DNA of 32,883 bases, from positions 1 to 32,883 of the forward strand of contig JAOZKH010000020.1 of the NCBI GenBank assembly GCA_029935405.1. The letters are read 5' to 3'. Source of the stretch: Vallitaleaceae bacterium. Its GTDB lineage: Bacteria; Bacillota; Clostridia; Lachnospirales; Vallitaleaceae. This document shows, one piece after another, positions 17,831 to 27,781 of this stretch. The translations under genes were made by a program, and so were the position numbers. Under the pieces are notes generated by a model that was not told the DNA's origin, made no database searches, and worked only from the letters and a program-made list of their open reading frames with translations. Each line of letters begins with the position of its first letter. The stretch's first letter is position 1.

Positions 17831-19796
17831 AGTGGGATGTATGTTAGTAGAACGTTATGATATCATAGAAAGAATTGGTTCTGGTGGTATGAGTATCGTT
17901 TATAAAGCAAAAGACACAAAGTTAGGAAGATTTGTTGCAATAAAAGTATTAAGAGAAGAATATTGTCTTGATGATAGTTTTGTTAGTAAGTTTAAGGTTG
18001 AAGCTCAATCAGCTGCAAGTTTAAGTCATAATAATATTGTAAATATATATGATGTAGGTCAAGAGAGTAGGACACATTTTATAGTTATGGAATATCTTGA
18101 GGGTGAAACTCTTAAAGAGTATATTACTAACAATGGTCATTTGAGTGATCAGGAAATATTAAAGATGACAGTTTGTATTGCATCAGCTCTTGAACATGCT
18201 CATAATAATCATATTATTCATAGAGATATTAAACCACAAAACATTATGCTTGTTAATGATGGTAAGGTTAAGGTAATGGACTTTGGCATTGCTAGAATTG
18301 CAACAGGTAATACAATTGAAATGCCAGAGAACCCAACAGGGAGTGTGCATTATATTGCCCCTGAACAAGCAAAAGGTAGCTTTCAAGATAACAAAAGTGA
18401 TATATATTCATTAGGTATTATAATGTATGAGATGGCAACAGGTGTTGTTCCGTTTAATGGTGATACAGCAGTAAGTGTTGCGCTTAAGCAAATACACGAA
18501 GAAATACCTAATCCGCTAGACTTAAATGAGAATCTTTCTCAAAATATTAATACTATTATAATAAAAGCTACACAAAAAAAGATATTAGCTAGATATCAAT
18601 CAGCCTTAGAAGTGATTAATGACATAAAAAAATGTATGTCTAATCCTGATGATGTACTAGTATACACTAATAGTAATGTATCAGAAGAAACTATGATTAT
18701 GAGTCATGAAGAAATGAAGCATATATGGAGTAAAAGTGAAGTTCGTGAATACAGCGGTAAAAAAGATCCGTTTGATAAGGTGGTTGCAACATTGGGTGTT
18801 ATATTGGCAATATTGATTGTATCAATGATGGCGATATATACCTATAATAACATCACCCCTGACTATATACCTGTAACATATACTGTTCCTGGAATTATAG
18901 GCGAAACAGTAAAAAATGCTACGATAACGCTTAATGAATTAACGATGGACATTAATGTTAATGAAAGTGTTTATAGTCAAGACTATGAAGAAGGACAGAT
19001 TATAAGTCAAAATCCTGCTATAAACTCAGTAGTCGAAGAGAATACAATTATTAATGTTGTAATTAGTAAAGGTATTAAGATGGAAAATGTTATAGGGGTT
19101 TTAAATATGTTTTATGAGGATGCTGTTAATAATCTTGAAGCTAAAGGATTTATTGTTGAAATAATAACAGAGCATAATGCTGTTGCACCAATAGGAAACG
19201 TTATCAGTCAAAATCCACTAGCAAGAGAAAATGTACCTGTTAATTCAACGGTTACGATTTATGTTAGCAATGGACCAAAAAAAGAGTTGCTTGAAGTACC
19301 TAAAATATCTAGTGAATTAGATTTAAATGAAGCAAAAACAGCGCTTGAATTAATGGGATTTACTATAGGAATAATCACTCACACTTATGATGATAATATT
19401 ATCAAGGATTATATTATTAGCACATCAGTAGAGGCAGGCAGAGAGGTGGAAAAAGGTTACGTTATCGATTTAGTGGTCAGTAAAGGACCTAAAATAGTAT
19501 CAGTAACAAAACCATTTGCATTGTCAAATATTGCAGAAGCTGGACAAGATAGTTATAAATTAACAGTAACATTAGAACTAAAAAATAAAACAGAAATTAT
19601 TTATGAAAATACTGTAGATGCAAGTTTCTTTCCACTAAGCATTGAGGCAACGGGAACAGGAACAGGAATAATACATGTATTAAATAATGATGTGCAAATA
19701 TATCAAACATATATTTTCTTTACAGAAGAAGTTGAAGAAGAAGTAGTAGAAGAAGAAGTAGTAGAAGAAGTAGAAGAAGTAGTAGAAGGAGAATAG
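17823..19796 (+). CDS. prkC: PASTA-domain Ser/Thr protein kinase (PrkC-like)
   Basis: Kinase motifs (GSGGMSIVYKAKD, HRDIKPQNIM, DFGIAR), one TM, three PASTA repeats, E/V-only tail. Confidence 0.93.
   Translation: MIKVGCMLVERYDIIERIGSGGMSIVYKAKDTKLGRFVAIKVLREEYCLDDSFVSKFKVEAQSAASLSHNNIVNIYDVGQESRTHFIVMEYLEGETLKEYITNNGHLSDQEILKMTVCIASALEHAHNNHIIHRDIKPQNIMLVNDGKVKVMDFGIARIATGNTIEMPENPTGSVHYIAPEQAKGSFQDNKSDIYSLGIIMYEMATGVVPFNGDTAVSVALKQIHEEIPNPLDLNENLSQNINTIIIKATQKKILARYQSALEVINDIKKCMSNPDDVLVYTNSNVSEETMIMSHEEMKHIWSKSEVREYSGKKDPFDKVVATLGVILAILIVSMMAIYTYNNITPDYIPVTYTVPGIIGETVKNATITLNELTMDINVNESVYSQDYEEGQIISQNPAINSVVEENTIINVVISKGIKMENVIGVLNMFYEDAVNNLEAKGFIVEIITEHNAVAPIGNVISQNPLARENVPVNSTVTIYVSNGPKKELLEVPKISSELDLNEAKTALELMGFTIGIITHTYDDNIIKDYIISTSVEAGREVEKGYVIDLVVSKGPKIVSVTKPFALSNIAEAGQDSYKLTVTLELKNKTEIIYENTVDASFFPLSIEATGTGTGIIHVLNNDVQIYQTYIFFTEEVEEEVVEEEVVEEVEEVVEGE
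19725..19793 (+). repeat. GAA/GTA low-complexity tract encoding the acidic PrkC tail
   Basis: gaagaagttgaagaagaagtagtagaagaagaagtagtagaagaagtagaagaagtagtagaaggagaa, encoding EEVEEEVVEEEVVEEVEEVVEGE. Confidence 0.9.
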
Positions 19797-20675
19797 ATGA
19801 CGGGTAAAATTGTTAAAGGAATAGCAGGATTTTACTATGTTGATGTACCTAATGAAGGCATTTATCAGTGTAGGGCAAAAGGAATATTTAGAAATAATAA
19901 ACAAAAGCCATTAATTGGAGATAATGTTGAAATAGAAGTAACGCATGTTCAAGATATGGAGGGTAATGTTGTCAAATTACTACCACGAAAAAATCAACTA
20001 GTTAGACCTACTGTCTCCAATGTTGATCAAGCTTTTATCGTGTTTTCTGTAGCGCATCCTGATCCGAATATTAATTTGCTTGACCGTTTTTTAGTTGCTG
20101 TAACTATGAATGATATTGAAGCTGTAATTTGTTTTAATAAAACAGATTTATTATCAGATGATAAAATTGCAGATTTATGTAAAATTTATGAAATGGCAGG
20201 TTACAAAACATTGGCTATAAGTGCTTATGAAGATGATGGCTTTGATGAAATAAAGGAATTACTTAAGAACAAAACAACGGTATTTGCTGGTCCGTCTGGA
20301 GTAGGTAAATCCTCTATAATTAATCTACTTCAAGAGCATACACATATGGAGATTGGACAGGTTAGCAATAAAATAAAGAGAGGTAAACATACAACGAGAC
20401 ATGTAAATCTAATCCCAATTGATGCTAATTCATATGTAGTTGATACACCGGGATTTAGCTCTCTTCAATTAGAAAACCTTGAAAAAGAAGACCTAAAAAA
20501 ACATTTCATTGAATTTTCAAACTATGAACCAAATTGTAAATATGGTGGATGTAACCATATTTACGAACCAAAGTGTGGAGTTAAAGATGCTATAGAATTA
20601 GGTGAAATCAGCCCTTCAAGATATAAAAGTTATTTACATATTTATGAAGAATTAAAAGATATAAGGAGATATTAA
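19797..20675 (+). CDS. rsgA: Ribosome small subunit-dependent GTPase A
   Basis: [15 protein letters not shown], circularly permuted GTPase layout, [16 protein letters not shown] zinc motif. Confidence 0.94.
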   Translation: MTGKIVKGIAGFYYVDVPNEGIYQCRAKGIFRNNKQKPLIGDNVEIEVTHVQDMEGNVVKLLPRKNQLVRPTVSNVDQAFIVFSVAHPDPNINLLDRFLVAVTMNDIEAVICFNKTDLLSDDKIADLCKIYEMAGYKTLAISAYEDDGFDEIKELLKNKTTVFAGPSGVGKSSIINLLQEHTHMEIGQVSNKIKRGKHTTRHVNLIPIDANSYVVDTPGFSSLQLENLEKEDLKKHFIEFSNYEPNCKYGGCNHIYEPKCGVKDAIELGEISPSRYKSYLHIYEELKDIRRY

Positions 20676-20676
20676 A

Positions 20677-21330
20677 ATGTTTAAATTAGCACCTTCGATA
20701 CTTTCAGCAGATTTTTCAAAATTAGGCGATGAGGTAAAGCTTATTAGTGATGCAGGATGTGATTATATTCATATTGATGTTATGGATGGGCAATTTGTTC
20801 CAAATATTTCATTTGGTCCTGTAGTAATTAAGTCTATACGTAAAAAGACAGAAAAAGTTTTTGATGTTCATTTAATGATCGATCAACCAGAAAGATTTAT
20901 TAAAGAGTTTGTAGATGCAGGTGCAGATATTATTACTATTCACGAAGAAGCGTCACTGCATCTACATAGAACAATTCAATTAATTAAAAGCCATAATGTA
21001 AAAGTGGGTGTAGCATTAAATCCTGCAACACCACTTAATGTTCTCGATTATATTATTGAAGAACTTGACATGGTATTATTAATGACTGTAAATCCAGGAT
21101 TTGGCGGGCAATCATTTATCCCACAAATATTAGAGAAAGTTAAAGAATTAGTAATAATAAGGGAAAAGAAAGGTTTGAAATTTGAAATACAGGTTGATGG
21201 TGGAGTAAGTCTTGAAAATATTAAAGAAATTGTAGAAGCCGGAGTAGATATAGCGGTAGCAGGGTCGGCAGTTTTTGGTACAGATGATGTTGAAGCTACA
21301 GTAAAAGCATTTAAAGCGGTGAAGAAATGA
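20677..21330 (+). CDS. rpe: Ribulose-phosphate 3-epimerase
   Basis: [47 protein letters not shown]. Confidence 0.96.
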   Translation: MFKLAPSILSADFSKLGDEVKLISDAGCDYIHIDVMDGQFVPNISFGPVVIKSIRKKTEKVFDVHLMIDQPERFIKEFVDAGADIITIHEEASLHLHRTIQLIKSHNVKVGVALNPATPLNVLDYIIEELDMVLLMTVNPGFGGQSFIPQILEKVKELVIIREKKGLKFEIQVDGGVSLENIKEIVEAGVDIAVAGSAVFGTDDVEATVKAFKAVKK

Positions 21331-21992
21331 TAAAGAAAAATTCGGAAATTACCGGTAAGTCGGCTTTGATGATTACCGGTGGTTTTGTTTACACTAAGGA
21401 TTTGCGTTCGTTTTATGAACATGAATCCTTAGACTATATTATAGGTGTTGATGGTGGTTGTAAAATAGCTAAGGATAGCAATATCGTATTAGATATAATG
21501 TATGGAGATTTTGATACACTCGATTTTAATACAAAAACAGAACTTTTGAAAAATAATATTGATATTCATGAACTCTCACCAAATAAGGATATTACAGATA
21601 CACATGGTGCCTTTATTGAACTTATCGAGAAAGGAATAAATAGTGTTACGGTTTTTGGAAGCACAGGAAATAGAATGGATCATACATTAGCTAATATGAT
21701 GGTTCCTTTTAGTTTTATTGATCAGTTAAAAATAACTTATTATGACCGAAATAATTGTATTAACTTTTATAGTGGACCAACAGTTATTACAAAAAGTGTG
21801 GGTCGGTACAAATACTTATCGATTATTCCTATTGAGAAAACTCTAATCATAAAAACTAGGGGCCTTAAGTATGAAGTAGAAAATAGGATTTTTGATACTT
21901 ATGATAGTTTTGGTGTAAGTAATGAAGCTATTGGTGAATATGAAATAATTGTCGAATATGGTAAATTTATGATTATTGAAGCATCAGATTAA
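21327..21992 (+). CDS. thiN: Thiamine diphosphokinase
   Basis: [38 protein letters not shown]; follows rpe. Confidence 0.9.
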   Translation: MIKKNSEITGKSALMITGGFVYTKDLRSFYEHESLDYIIGVDGGCKIAKDSNIVLDIMYGDFDTLDFNTKTELLKNNIDIHELSPNKDITDTHGAFIELIEKGINSVTVFGSTGNRMDHTLANMMVPFSFIDQLKITYYDRNNCINFYSGPTVITKSVGRYKYLSIIPIEKTLIIKTRGLKYEVENRIFDTYDSFGVSNEAIGEYEIIVEYGKFMIIEASD

Positions 21993-22026
21993 ATTTTAAT
22001 AATATGAAGTATTTTATATAACAAAA

Positions 22027-22078
22027 AACAGGCCCTACAATCATCACTAATTAATTAATGTTGATTGTAGGTCCTGTT
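22027..22078. terminator. Bidirectional terminator between convergent thiN and rpmB
   Basis: Long imperfect inverted repeat AACAGGCCCTACAATCA...TTGATTGTAGGTCCTGTT with an A-run on the left and T-rich sequence on the right. Confidence 0.8.
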
Positions 22079-22118
22079 ATTTATTGTGAAAACTTATTAA
22101 AGTACTTCTTATTCAAGA

Positions 22119-22304
22119 TTAAGCTCTTTCAACTTTACCAGAACGTAAACATTTAGCACAAACATTAACTCTTTGCACACTACCATTAACGATAGCTCTT
22201 ACTGTTCTAATATTAGGTTTCCATTGCTTATTGCTTCTTCTATGAGAATGGCTTACTTGAATACCGAAGTGTACTCCTTTATCGCAAACTGCACACTTTG
22301 CCAC
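22119..22304 (-). CDS. rpmB: 50S ribosomal protein L28 (zinc-binding, C+ form)
   Basis: MAKCAVCDKGVHFGIQVSHSHRRSNKQWKPNI...CAKCLRSGKV. Confidence 0.96.
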   Translation of the reverse strand: MAKCAVCDKGVHFGIQVSHSHRRSNKQWKPNIRTVRAIVNGSVQRVNVCAKCLRSGKVERA

Positions 22305-22350
22305 TACGATACACCTCCTTATAAATAACTTATGTCAATACAACAATCCA

Positions 22351-22379
22351 ATTTTAACAAAAAAACAATAAAAAAGCAA
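22351..22379 (-). promoter_or_regulatory. Putative promoter for rpmB
   Basis: On the minus strand TTGCTT, 17-bp spacer, TAAAAT. Confidence 0.5.
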
Positions 22380-22418
22380 GATAAATATTTAATGTTTTTT
22401 AAAAAAATAAAAATTGAT

Positions 22419-22446
22419 TTGAATTTCAAAGAAAAGATGATATAAT
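22419..22446 (+). promoter_or_regulatory. Putative promoter for yloU-yloV-recG operon
   Basis: TTGAAT, 16-bp spacer, TATAAT. Confidence 0.6.
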
Positions 22447-22480
22447 TAATAAGCAATAAATCCAAAAAGGAGGCTTAACC

Positions 22481-22837
22481 ATGGTTGGAAAAATTGGAAA
22501 TGAGCTAGGCGAAGTAATTATCGAAGACGAAGTATTAGCTAAAGTCGCTGGATTATCAGCTATTGAGTGTTATGGAATAGTAGGAATGGCAATGGTAAAT
22601 CTATCAACTGGACTTACAAAACTTCTAAGAGGTGATAGTCTTACAAGAGGAATTAATCTACAAGTTGTGGACAATATTGTTACAATTGATTTCCACATTA
22701 TAATCGAATATGGAGTTAATATTAAAGCTGTTACTGATAATTTGATAAGTACAGTGAAATATAAACTTGAAATATTTTCAGGAATGGAAGTACAACATAT
22801 TGATATTTTTGTAGAAGGCGTCCGCGTAGACGAATAA
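22481..22837 (+). CDS. Asp23/Gls24 (YloU) family envelope stress protein
   Basis: IIEDEVLAKVAGLSAIECYGIVGMA; DUF322 family pattern; upstream of YloV. Confidence 0.9.
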   Translation: MVGKIGNELGEVIIEDEVLAKVAGLSAIECYGIVGMAMVNLSTGLTKLLRGDSLTRGINLQVVDNIVTIDFHIIIEYGVNIKAVTDNLISTVKYKLEIFSGMEVQHIDIFVEGVRVDE

Positions 22838-22858
22838 GAAACTTAAGGAGGAAGACCA

Positions 22859-24514
22859 GTGGCTATAGAAACAATAAATTCGAATATTCTAAAGAATATG
22901 TTTATTGCTGGTGCAAAATATTTAGAATCTAAGAAAAGATATGTAGATGAAATGAACGTATTTCCAGTACCTGATGGAGATACAGGTACAAATATGACGT
23001 TAACAATTTTAGCTGCAGCTAGAGAAGTAGAAAAAATAAACGGATCTGATATGGCTAAAGTTGCAAAAGCAATCTCATCAGGTTCCCTTAGAGGAGCTAG
23101 AGGAAACTCAGGCGTTATTCTTTCCCAAATTTTCAGAGGATTTACTAAAGAAATAGCAGAACACGATGAGTTAGACACCAAGATTCTAGCAGCAGCATTT
23201 GTACGAGGTTCTGACACAGCCTATAAAGCTGTTATGAAACCTAAAGAAGGTACAATTTTAACTATTGCAAGAAGTATTGGTGAAAAGGCAACAGAAATAT
23301 GTGAAACTACAACAGATATTGTTGAAGCGTTAAGAGAAATTATTAAATATGCAAATGAAGTACTTGATGAAACACCTGAAATGCTTCCTGTTCTTAAAGA
23401 AGCTGGGGTTGTTGATGCAGGTGGACAGGGGCTGATTTATGTGTTAAAAGGAGCTTTGATAGCTCTTGAAAACGGAACAGATGTTACACTTGAAACTTAT
23501 GAATATGATGGTGGAACGGATGAAGAAGTTAGAGTAGCTGTTGTACACGCTGATGAAGATATTGAGTTTGGTTATTGTACTGAGTTTATTATTGATACAG
23601 GTGATAGAAATACATATGAAGAAAATATGGAACATTCTAATACACTAAAGAGATTCCTTGATACAATAGGAGATTCTATTGTAGCAGTAGCTGATGAAGA
23701 TCTTATAAAAATCCACGTTCACACTAATGATCCAGGACTTGCGATGCAACATGGATTAACAATAGGTCAATTAATGAACATAAAAGTTGATAACATGCGG
23801 ATTCAACATGCCAATAACAATGATTATTCTCAAGAAGTTAAAGAAATCCCTATGAAAGATAACGCATTTATTGCAGTATCTGTTGGTGAAGGTATGAACA
23901 GTATTTTTAAAAGTTTAGGTGTTGACCATGTGGTTACAGGTGGTCAAACAATGAATCCTAGTACTGATGATTTCTTGACAGCGGTTGAGAAGATTAATGC
24001 TAAAGATATTTATATTTTTCCTAATAATAAGAATATTATTCTTGCAGCATCACAAGTATGTGATCTTGTTGAAGATAAAAACGTTCATGTAATACCTTCA
24101 ACAACTGCACCACAAGGTGTAACGGCACTTATTACATTTGATGCCACGGTGACTCCGTTAGAAAATGTTGAAACTATGACAGAAGCGCTTGATGATGTTA
24201 AAACAGGCCAGGTTACATTTGCAGTGCGTGATACTAGTATTGATTCTAGAGAAATCAAAGAGGGTGATATATTAGGCATTGCTGATGATGGTATCAAGGC
24301 AGTCAATAAAGACTTAAATAGTGCAACTTATGAATTAATTGATTATATTATGGATGAAGATTCAGAACTTGTTACCATTTACTACGGTGAAGATATAACT
24401 GAAGATGGAGCAAAGAAGATTTCAGATTATATTGAAGATAAGTATGAAGATGTAGAAGTTGAAGTTCACTATGGTGGACAACCGTTATATTACTTTATTA
24501 TTTCGATTGAATAA
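22859..24514 (+). CDS. DAK2/YloV (FakA-like) fatty acid kinase
   Basis: MNVFPVPDGDTGTNMTLT, SLRGARGNSGVILSQIFRGF; GTG start with AGGAGG. Confidence 0.9.
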   Translation: MAIETINSNILKNMFIAGAKYLESKKRYVDEMNVFPVPDGDTGTNMTLTILAAAREVEKINGSDMAKVAKAISSGSLRGARGNSGVILSQIFRGFTKEIAEHDELDTKILAAAFVRGSDTAYKAVMKPKEGTILTIARSIGEKATEICETTTDIVEALREIIKYANEVLDETPEMLPVLKEAGVVDAGGQGLIYVLKGALIALENGTDVTLETYEYDGGTDEEVRVAVVHADEDIEFGYCTEFIIDTGDRNTYEENMEHSNTLKRFLDTIGDSIVAVADEDLIKIHVHTNDPGLAMQHGLTIGQLMNIKVDNMRIQHANNNDYSQEVKEIPMKDNAFIAVSVGEGMNSIFKSLGVDHVVTGGQTMNPSTDDFLTAVEKINAKDIYIFPNNKNIILAASQVCDLVEDKNVHVIPSTTAPQGVTALITFDATVTPLENVETMTEALDDVKTGQVTFAVRDTSIDSREIKEGDILGIADDGIKAVNKDLNSATYELIDYIMDEDSELVTIYYGEDITEDGAKKISDYIEDKYEDVEVEVHYGGQPLYYFIISIE

Positions 24515-24522
24515 TGGTTACA

Positions 24523-24556
24523 TTATTGAGGCTGCCAATATGGTGGCCTCTAATAA
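24523..24556 (+). other. Hairpin in the yloV-recG junction
   Basis: TTATTGAGGCTGCCA-ATA-TGGTGGCCTC(T)AATAA; 10-bp core (two G-T pairs) plus five A-T pairs after a 1-nt bulge; no poly-U tail. Confidence 0.55.
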
Positions 24557-24585
24557 TATCTATTTATTATATAGGAGCAAACTTT

Positions 24586-26622
24586 ATGAATCCATTGCTA
24601 AAAGATGTGTTAAAACTTAATAAGGTGGGACCAAAATCAAAAGAGGCATTAAATGCATTAGGGATACATAGGGTGTGTGATCTATTGCATTATTATCCGA
24701 GAACTTACGAAACAGTTGAAGCTATAACTGATATAGATAAGTTGAAGTTGAATGAACAAGCTTATATTAAGGGGATAATTGCCTCAAGTGTTAACGTTCT
24801 GCGTCTTAGTGGACGAGTTATGGTTCAATGTACTATTGAAGATGATACAGGACGAATAAAACTAATGTTTTTTAATCAACCTTATATTAAAAATGCCCTT
24901 CATCAAGGTGATAAGGTTATTATAAAAGGAAAATATATTATAAAAAATAACCGAAAGATGATTAGTGCTCCTAGTATCATAAAAGAAAAAGAATATGAAA
25001 AATTACAGAAAATTCAACTTAAACCTATATATCCTTTGTCTAAAAGTTTAAAACTTAAACAATTAACAGGATATGTTGAACAGAGTTTAGAAATAATGAA
25101 ATTTGATATAGATGATTATTTACCAAGTAATATTAGAAAGCAATTAAATCTTGCATCATTATCTTTTGCTTATGAAAAAATTCATTATCCTTTAACTAGA
25201 GAAAACTTAGAAATTGCAAGAAGACGATTGATTTTCGATGAATTTTTCTTGTTTCAGATTGCAATGAAGGGAATTAAAGAACAAATACGCCGTAGCGATA
25301 ATGAATTTTATATAAAAAAGCATATAAGAGTAAAAGGATTTATAAGTGAATTGCCTTTTAAATTAACTGATGCACAAAACAAAGCTATAGAAAATATTTT
25401 TGAAGATTTTCAAAGTAATTATACTATGACAAGACTAGTTCAAGGTGACGTTGGCTCAGGCAAGACGATTATTGCAACAATTGCACTGTTAAACACGGCC
25501 TTGTCAGGCTATCAAGGAGCTTTTATGGCTCCGACGGAGGTATTAGCCAAACAACATTTTCATGCTCTTAACAGTCAATTAGGAGCGTATGGTGTTAAGG
25601 TGGATATTCTTATAGGTGGCACAACTAAAAAGCAAAAAGAAATAATATATGAACAACTTAGACTTGGTGAAATAGATATTATTATCGGTACACATGCATT
25701 GATTCAAGAAAAAGTCTCCTTTGCTAATCTTGCTCTTGTAATAACTGACGAACAACATAGATTTGGAGTTATGCAACGGGAAGCTTTAGTTAACAAAGGT
25801 CGTTATCCACATACATTAGTAATGAGTGCAACGCCAATTCCAAGAACCTTAGCACTAATAGTATATGGGGATCTTGATATTAGTATAGTTGATGAACTTC
25901 CTATTGGGCGTAAAAAGATTGAAACATACTTAGTTGATTCAAGTTATCATGAAAGACTATATAAATTTATAATCAAAGAAGTAAAAGCAGGACATAATGT
26001 ATATGTTGTTTGTCCTATGGTAGAAGATGGTGAAGATGATAATGGATTATTGTCAGTCGAATCATATATAGATGTGCTTAGAGAAGTTTTGCCAAGTAAC
26101 ATTATTGTTGAAAAATTGCATGGTCGTATGAAGAGCAAAGAAAAAACTTTAGTAGTGGAAAAATTTTTAACGTATGAAACTCAGGTTCTTGTTTCTACAA
26201 CTGTCATTGAAGTTGGAGTTAATGTACCTAATGCAACGTTAATGATTATTGAAAATGCTGAGCGTTTTGGTCTTGCTCAATTACATCAATTAAGAGGACG
26301 TGTTGGTCGTTCGGATATACAATCCTTTTGCGTAATGGTATCTGATACTAAAAACAGCGATACTAGAAAAAAACTCAAATTCCTTAAAGAACATGAAGAT
26401 GGATTTGCTCTTGCAGAATATGATTTAAAAACAAGAGGACCAGGAGATGCTTTTGGCATACATCAACATGGAATGCCTTTCTTTAAATTAGCAGATTTAT
26501 ATGAAGATATAAACTTACTTGAAGAGGCAAGAAAACTGTCGATACATTATGAAATGAACGATAGCTTGCAAACGCAATTAGAATTATTATATTACCAATT
26601 AAATACTGATATTGGATTATAG
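24586..26622 (+). CDS. recG: ATP-dependent DNA helicase RecG
   Basis: GVGPKSK-like N-terminus, VQGDVGSGKTIIA, TDEQHRFGV, MSATPIPRTLAL, QLRGRVGRS. Start moved to 24586 (MNPLLKD) with TAGGAG upstream. Confidence 0.93.
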   Translation: MNPLLKDVLKLNKVGPKSKEALNALGIHRVCDLLHYYPRTYETVEAITDIDKLKLNEQAYIKGIIASSVNVLRLSGRVMVQCTIEDDTGRIKLMFFNQPYIKNALHQGDKVIIKGKYIIKNNRKMISAPSIIKEKEYEKLQKIQLKPIYPLSKSLKLKQLTGYVEQSLEIMKFDIDDYLPSNIRKQLNLASLSFAYEKIHYPLTRENLEIARRRLIFDEFFLFQIAMKGIKEQIRRSDNEFYIKKHIRVKGFISELPFKLTDAQNKAIENIFEDFQSNYTMTRLVQGDVGSGKTIIATIALLNTALSGYQGAFMAPTEVLAKQHFHALNSQLGAYGVKVDILIGGTTKKQKEIIYEQLRLGEIDIIIGTHALIQEKVSFANLALVITDEQHRFGVMQREALVNKGRYPHTLVMSATPIPRTLALIVYGDLDISIVDELPIGRKKIETYLVDSSYHERLYKFIIKEVKAGHNVYVVCPMVEDGEDDNGLLSVESYIDVLREVLPSNIIVEKLHGRMKSKEKTLVVEKFLTYETQVLVSTTVIEVGVNVPNATLMIIENAERFGLAQLHQLRGRVGRSDIQSFCVMVSDTKNSDTRKKLKFLKEHEDGFALAEYDLKTRGPGDAFGIHQHGMPFFKLADLYEDINLLEEARKLSIHYEMNDSLQTQLELLYYQLNTDIGL

Positions 26623-26729
26623 TGGTAGAATTAGAGAAACTTAGTTTTGACTCATTAACCGTACATAAAAAGAATAATAAACTATCAGAAAAGGAGAGTG
26701 TGACATTTTGTCATATAATAAATAGATGA
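26622..26729 (+). CDS. Candidate 35-aa small ORF between recG and rsmD (not in ORF track)
   Basis: GTG overlaps recG TAG by one base; TGA overlaps rsmD start as ATGA; MVELEKLSFDSLTVHKKNNKLSEKESVTFCHIINR. Confidence 0.4.
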   Translation: MVELEKLSFDSLTVHKKNNKLSEKESVTFCHIINR

Positions 26730-27283
26730 GAGTTATATCAGGTAGTGCACGAAGAATTAATTTAATCGTACCAGATAGTAATGTTAGGCCAACAACAGAT
26801 AGAACAAAAGAAACACTTTTTAATATGATTAATAGTGAGTTGCCAGGTGCTATAGTACTTGATTTATTTGCAGGATCAGGAGCTCTTGGAATTGAATCTT
26901 TAAGTCGTGGAGCTAAGTTTTGTTACTTTGGTGATAGTTATAAACAATCTAATGAATGTATTAAAACCAATTTGCAACATACGAAACTTGTTGATAAAGC
27001 AAAGGTTTTTAGGTATGATTATATAAAGACGCTTGAAACGTTAAGTAAAGAAGAGATAAAATGTCACGTTATATTTATAGATCCACCCTATAATATGGAA
27101 TTTGAAAATTCGGCACTTAAATTGATTGATGAATATAACTTGCTTAAAGATGATGGGATAATAATTATTGAAAGTGATATAAAAACTATTATTGACGATT
27201 CAACACTTATAGGTTTTAATATTTATAAAACGAAAAAATATAAAACGAATAAATTTACATTTATTCAAAAAGAGGTGGAGTAG
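26726..27283 (+). CDS. rsmD: 16S rRNA (guanine(966)-N(2))-methyltransferase RsmD
   Basis: MRVISGSARRINL, RPTTDRTKETLFNM, LDLFAGSGALGIESLSRGA, FIDPPY. Confidence 0.94.
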   Translation: MRVISGSARRINLIVPDSNVRPTTDRTKETLFNMINSELPGAIVLDLFAGSGALGIESLSRGAKFCYFGDSYKQSNECIKTNLQHTKLVDKAKVFRYDYIKTLETLSKEEIKCHVIFIDPPYNMEFENSALKLIDEYNLLKDDGIIIIESDIKTIIDDSTLIGFNIYKTKKYKTNKFTFIQKEVE

Positions 27284-27778
27284 ATGAAAATTGGAGTGTA
27301 TCCAGGGAGTTTTGATCCTACAACGAACGGACATATGGACATTATTGATAGAGCTTGCAAGCTAGTTGATATTTTGATTGTAGGTGTTTTAAATAATCCT
27401 GATAAAACACCGTATTTAAACTTAGATAAGCGGGTAAAACTACTTAAAGAATTGACTAAAGATTTAAATAATGTAATGATTGAACCTTTTTCAGGTTTAT
27501 TAGTAGATTTTGTAGCGAGTAAAAATGCTAATATTATTATTAGAGGTTTTAGAGCTATATCAGATTTTGAATATGAATTACAGTTAGCACAAACTAACTT
27601 TATGCTCAATGATACTATTGAAACTATTTTCTTGGTGTCACGTAATGAATATGTATATATTAGTTCTAGTATGGTAAAACAATTGGTTGAATTTGGTGGA
27701 GATATCTCTGGAATGGTTCCTAAAGTGACTATGGAACTTATGGATAGGGAAAATAAGATTAGAAAACAGGAGGGTTAG
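27284..27778 (+). CDS. coaD: Phosphopantetheine adenylyltransferase
   Basis: GVYPGSFDPTTNGHMDIIDRA, IIRGFRAISDFEYELQLAQ, YVYISSSMVKQL. Confidence 0.96.
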   Translation: MKIGVYPGSFDPTTNGHMDIIDRACKLVDILIVGVLNNPDKTPYLNLDKRVKLLKELTKDLNNVMIEPFSGLLVDFVASKNANIIIRGFRAISDFEYELQLAQTNFMLNDTIETIFLVSRNEYVYISSSMVKQLVEFGGDISGMVPKVTMELMDRENKIRKQEG

Positions 27779-27781
27779 AGT

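Noticed and set aside
19680-19904. 74-aa minus-strand ORF rich in F/Y opposite the prkC tail
   Set aside because: Phe/Tyr runs are the complement of the GAA/GTA repeat; no initiation signals.
21048-21422. 124-aa minus-strand ORF opposite rpe/thiN
   Set aside because: Shadow ORF; Ser/Thr/Ile-rich complement of conserved genes.
22332-22445. 37-codon ORF between rpmB and yloU (MSIQQSNFNKKTIKKQDKYLMFFKKIKIDLNFKEKMI), considered as a SpoVM-like small gene
   Set aside because: No RBS, extreme A/T composition, covers the divergent promoters of rpmB and yloU, and does not resemble SpoVM.
22843-23217. 124-aa minus-strand ORF opposite yloV
   Set aside because: Antisense to a conserved coding region, no RBS or recognisable domain; typical shadow ORF.
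26701-26713. TGACA-TTT-TGTCA dyad before rsmD
   Set aside because: Only 5-bp arms in an AT-rich region; probably chance.
26708-26725. TTG-TCA-TAT-AAT-AAA-TAG mini-ORF ending directly at the rsmD ATG
   Set aside because: Could couple rsmD translation, but only five codons and a TTG start 11 nt from AAGGAG; the 35-aa ORF with ATGA overlap explains the region better.
27265-27609. 114-aa minus-strand ORF opposite coaD
   Set aside because: Shadow of a highly conserved gene; no supporting RBS or promoter.
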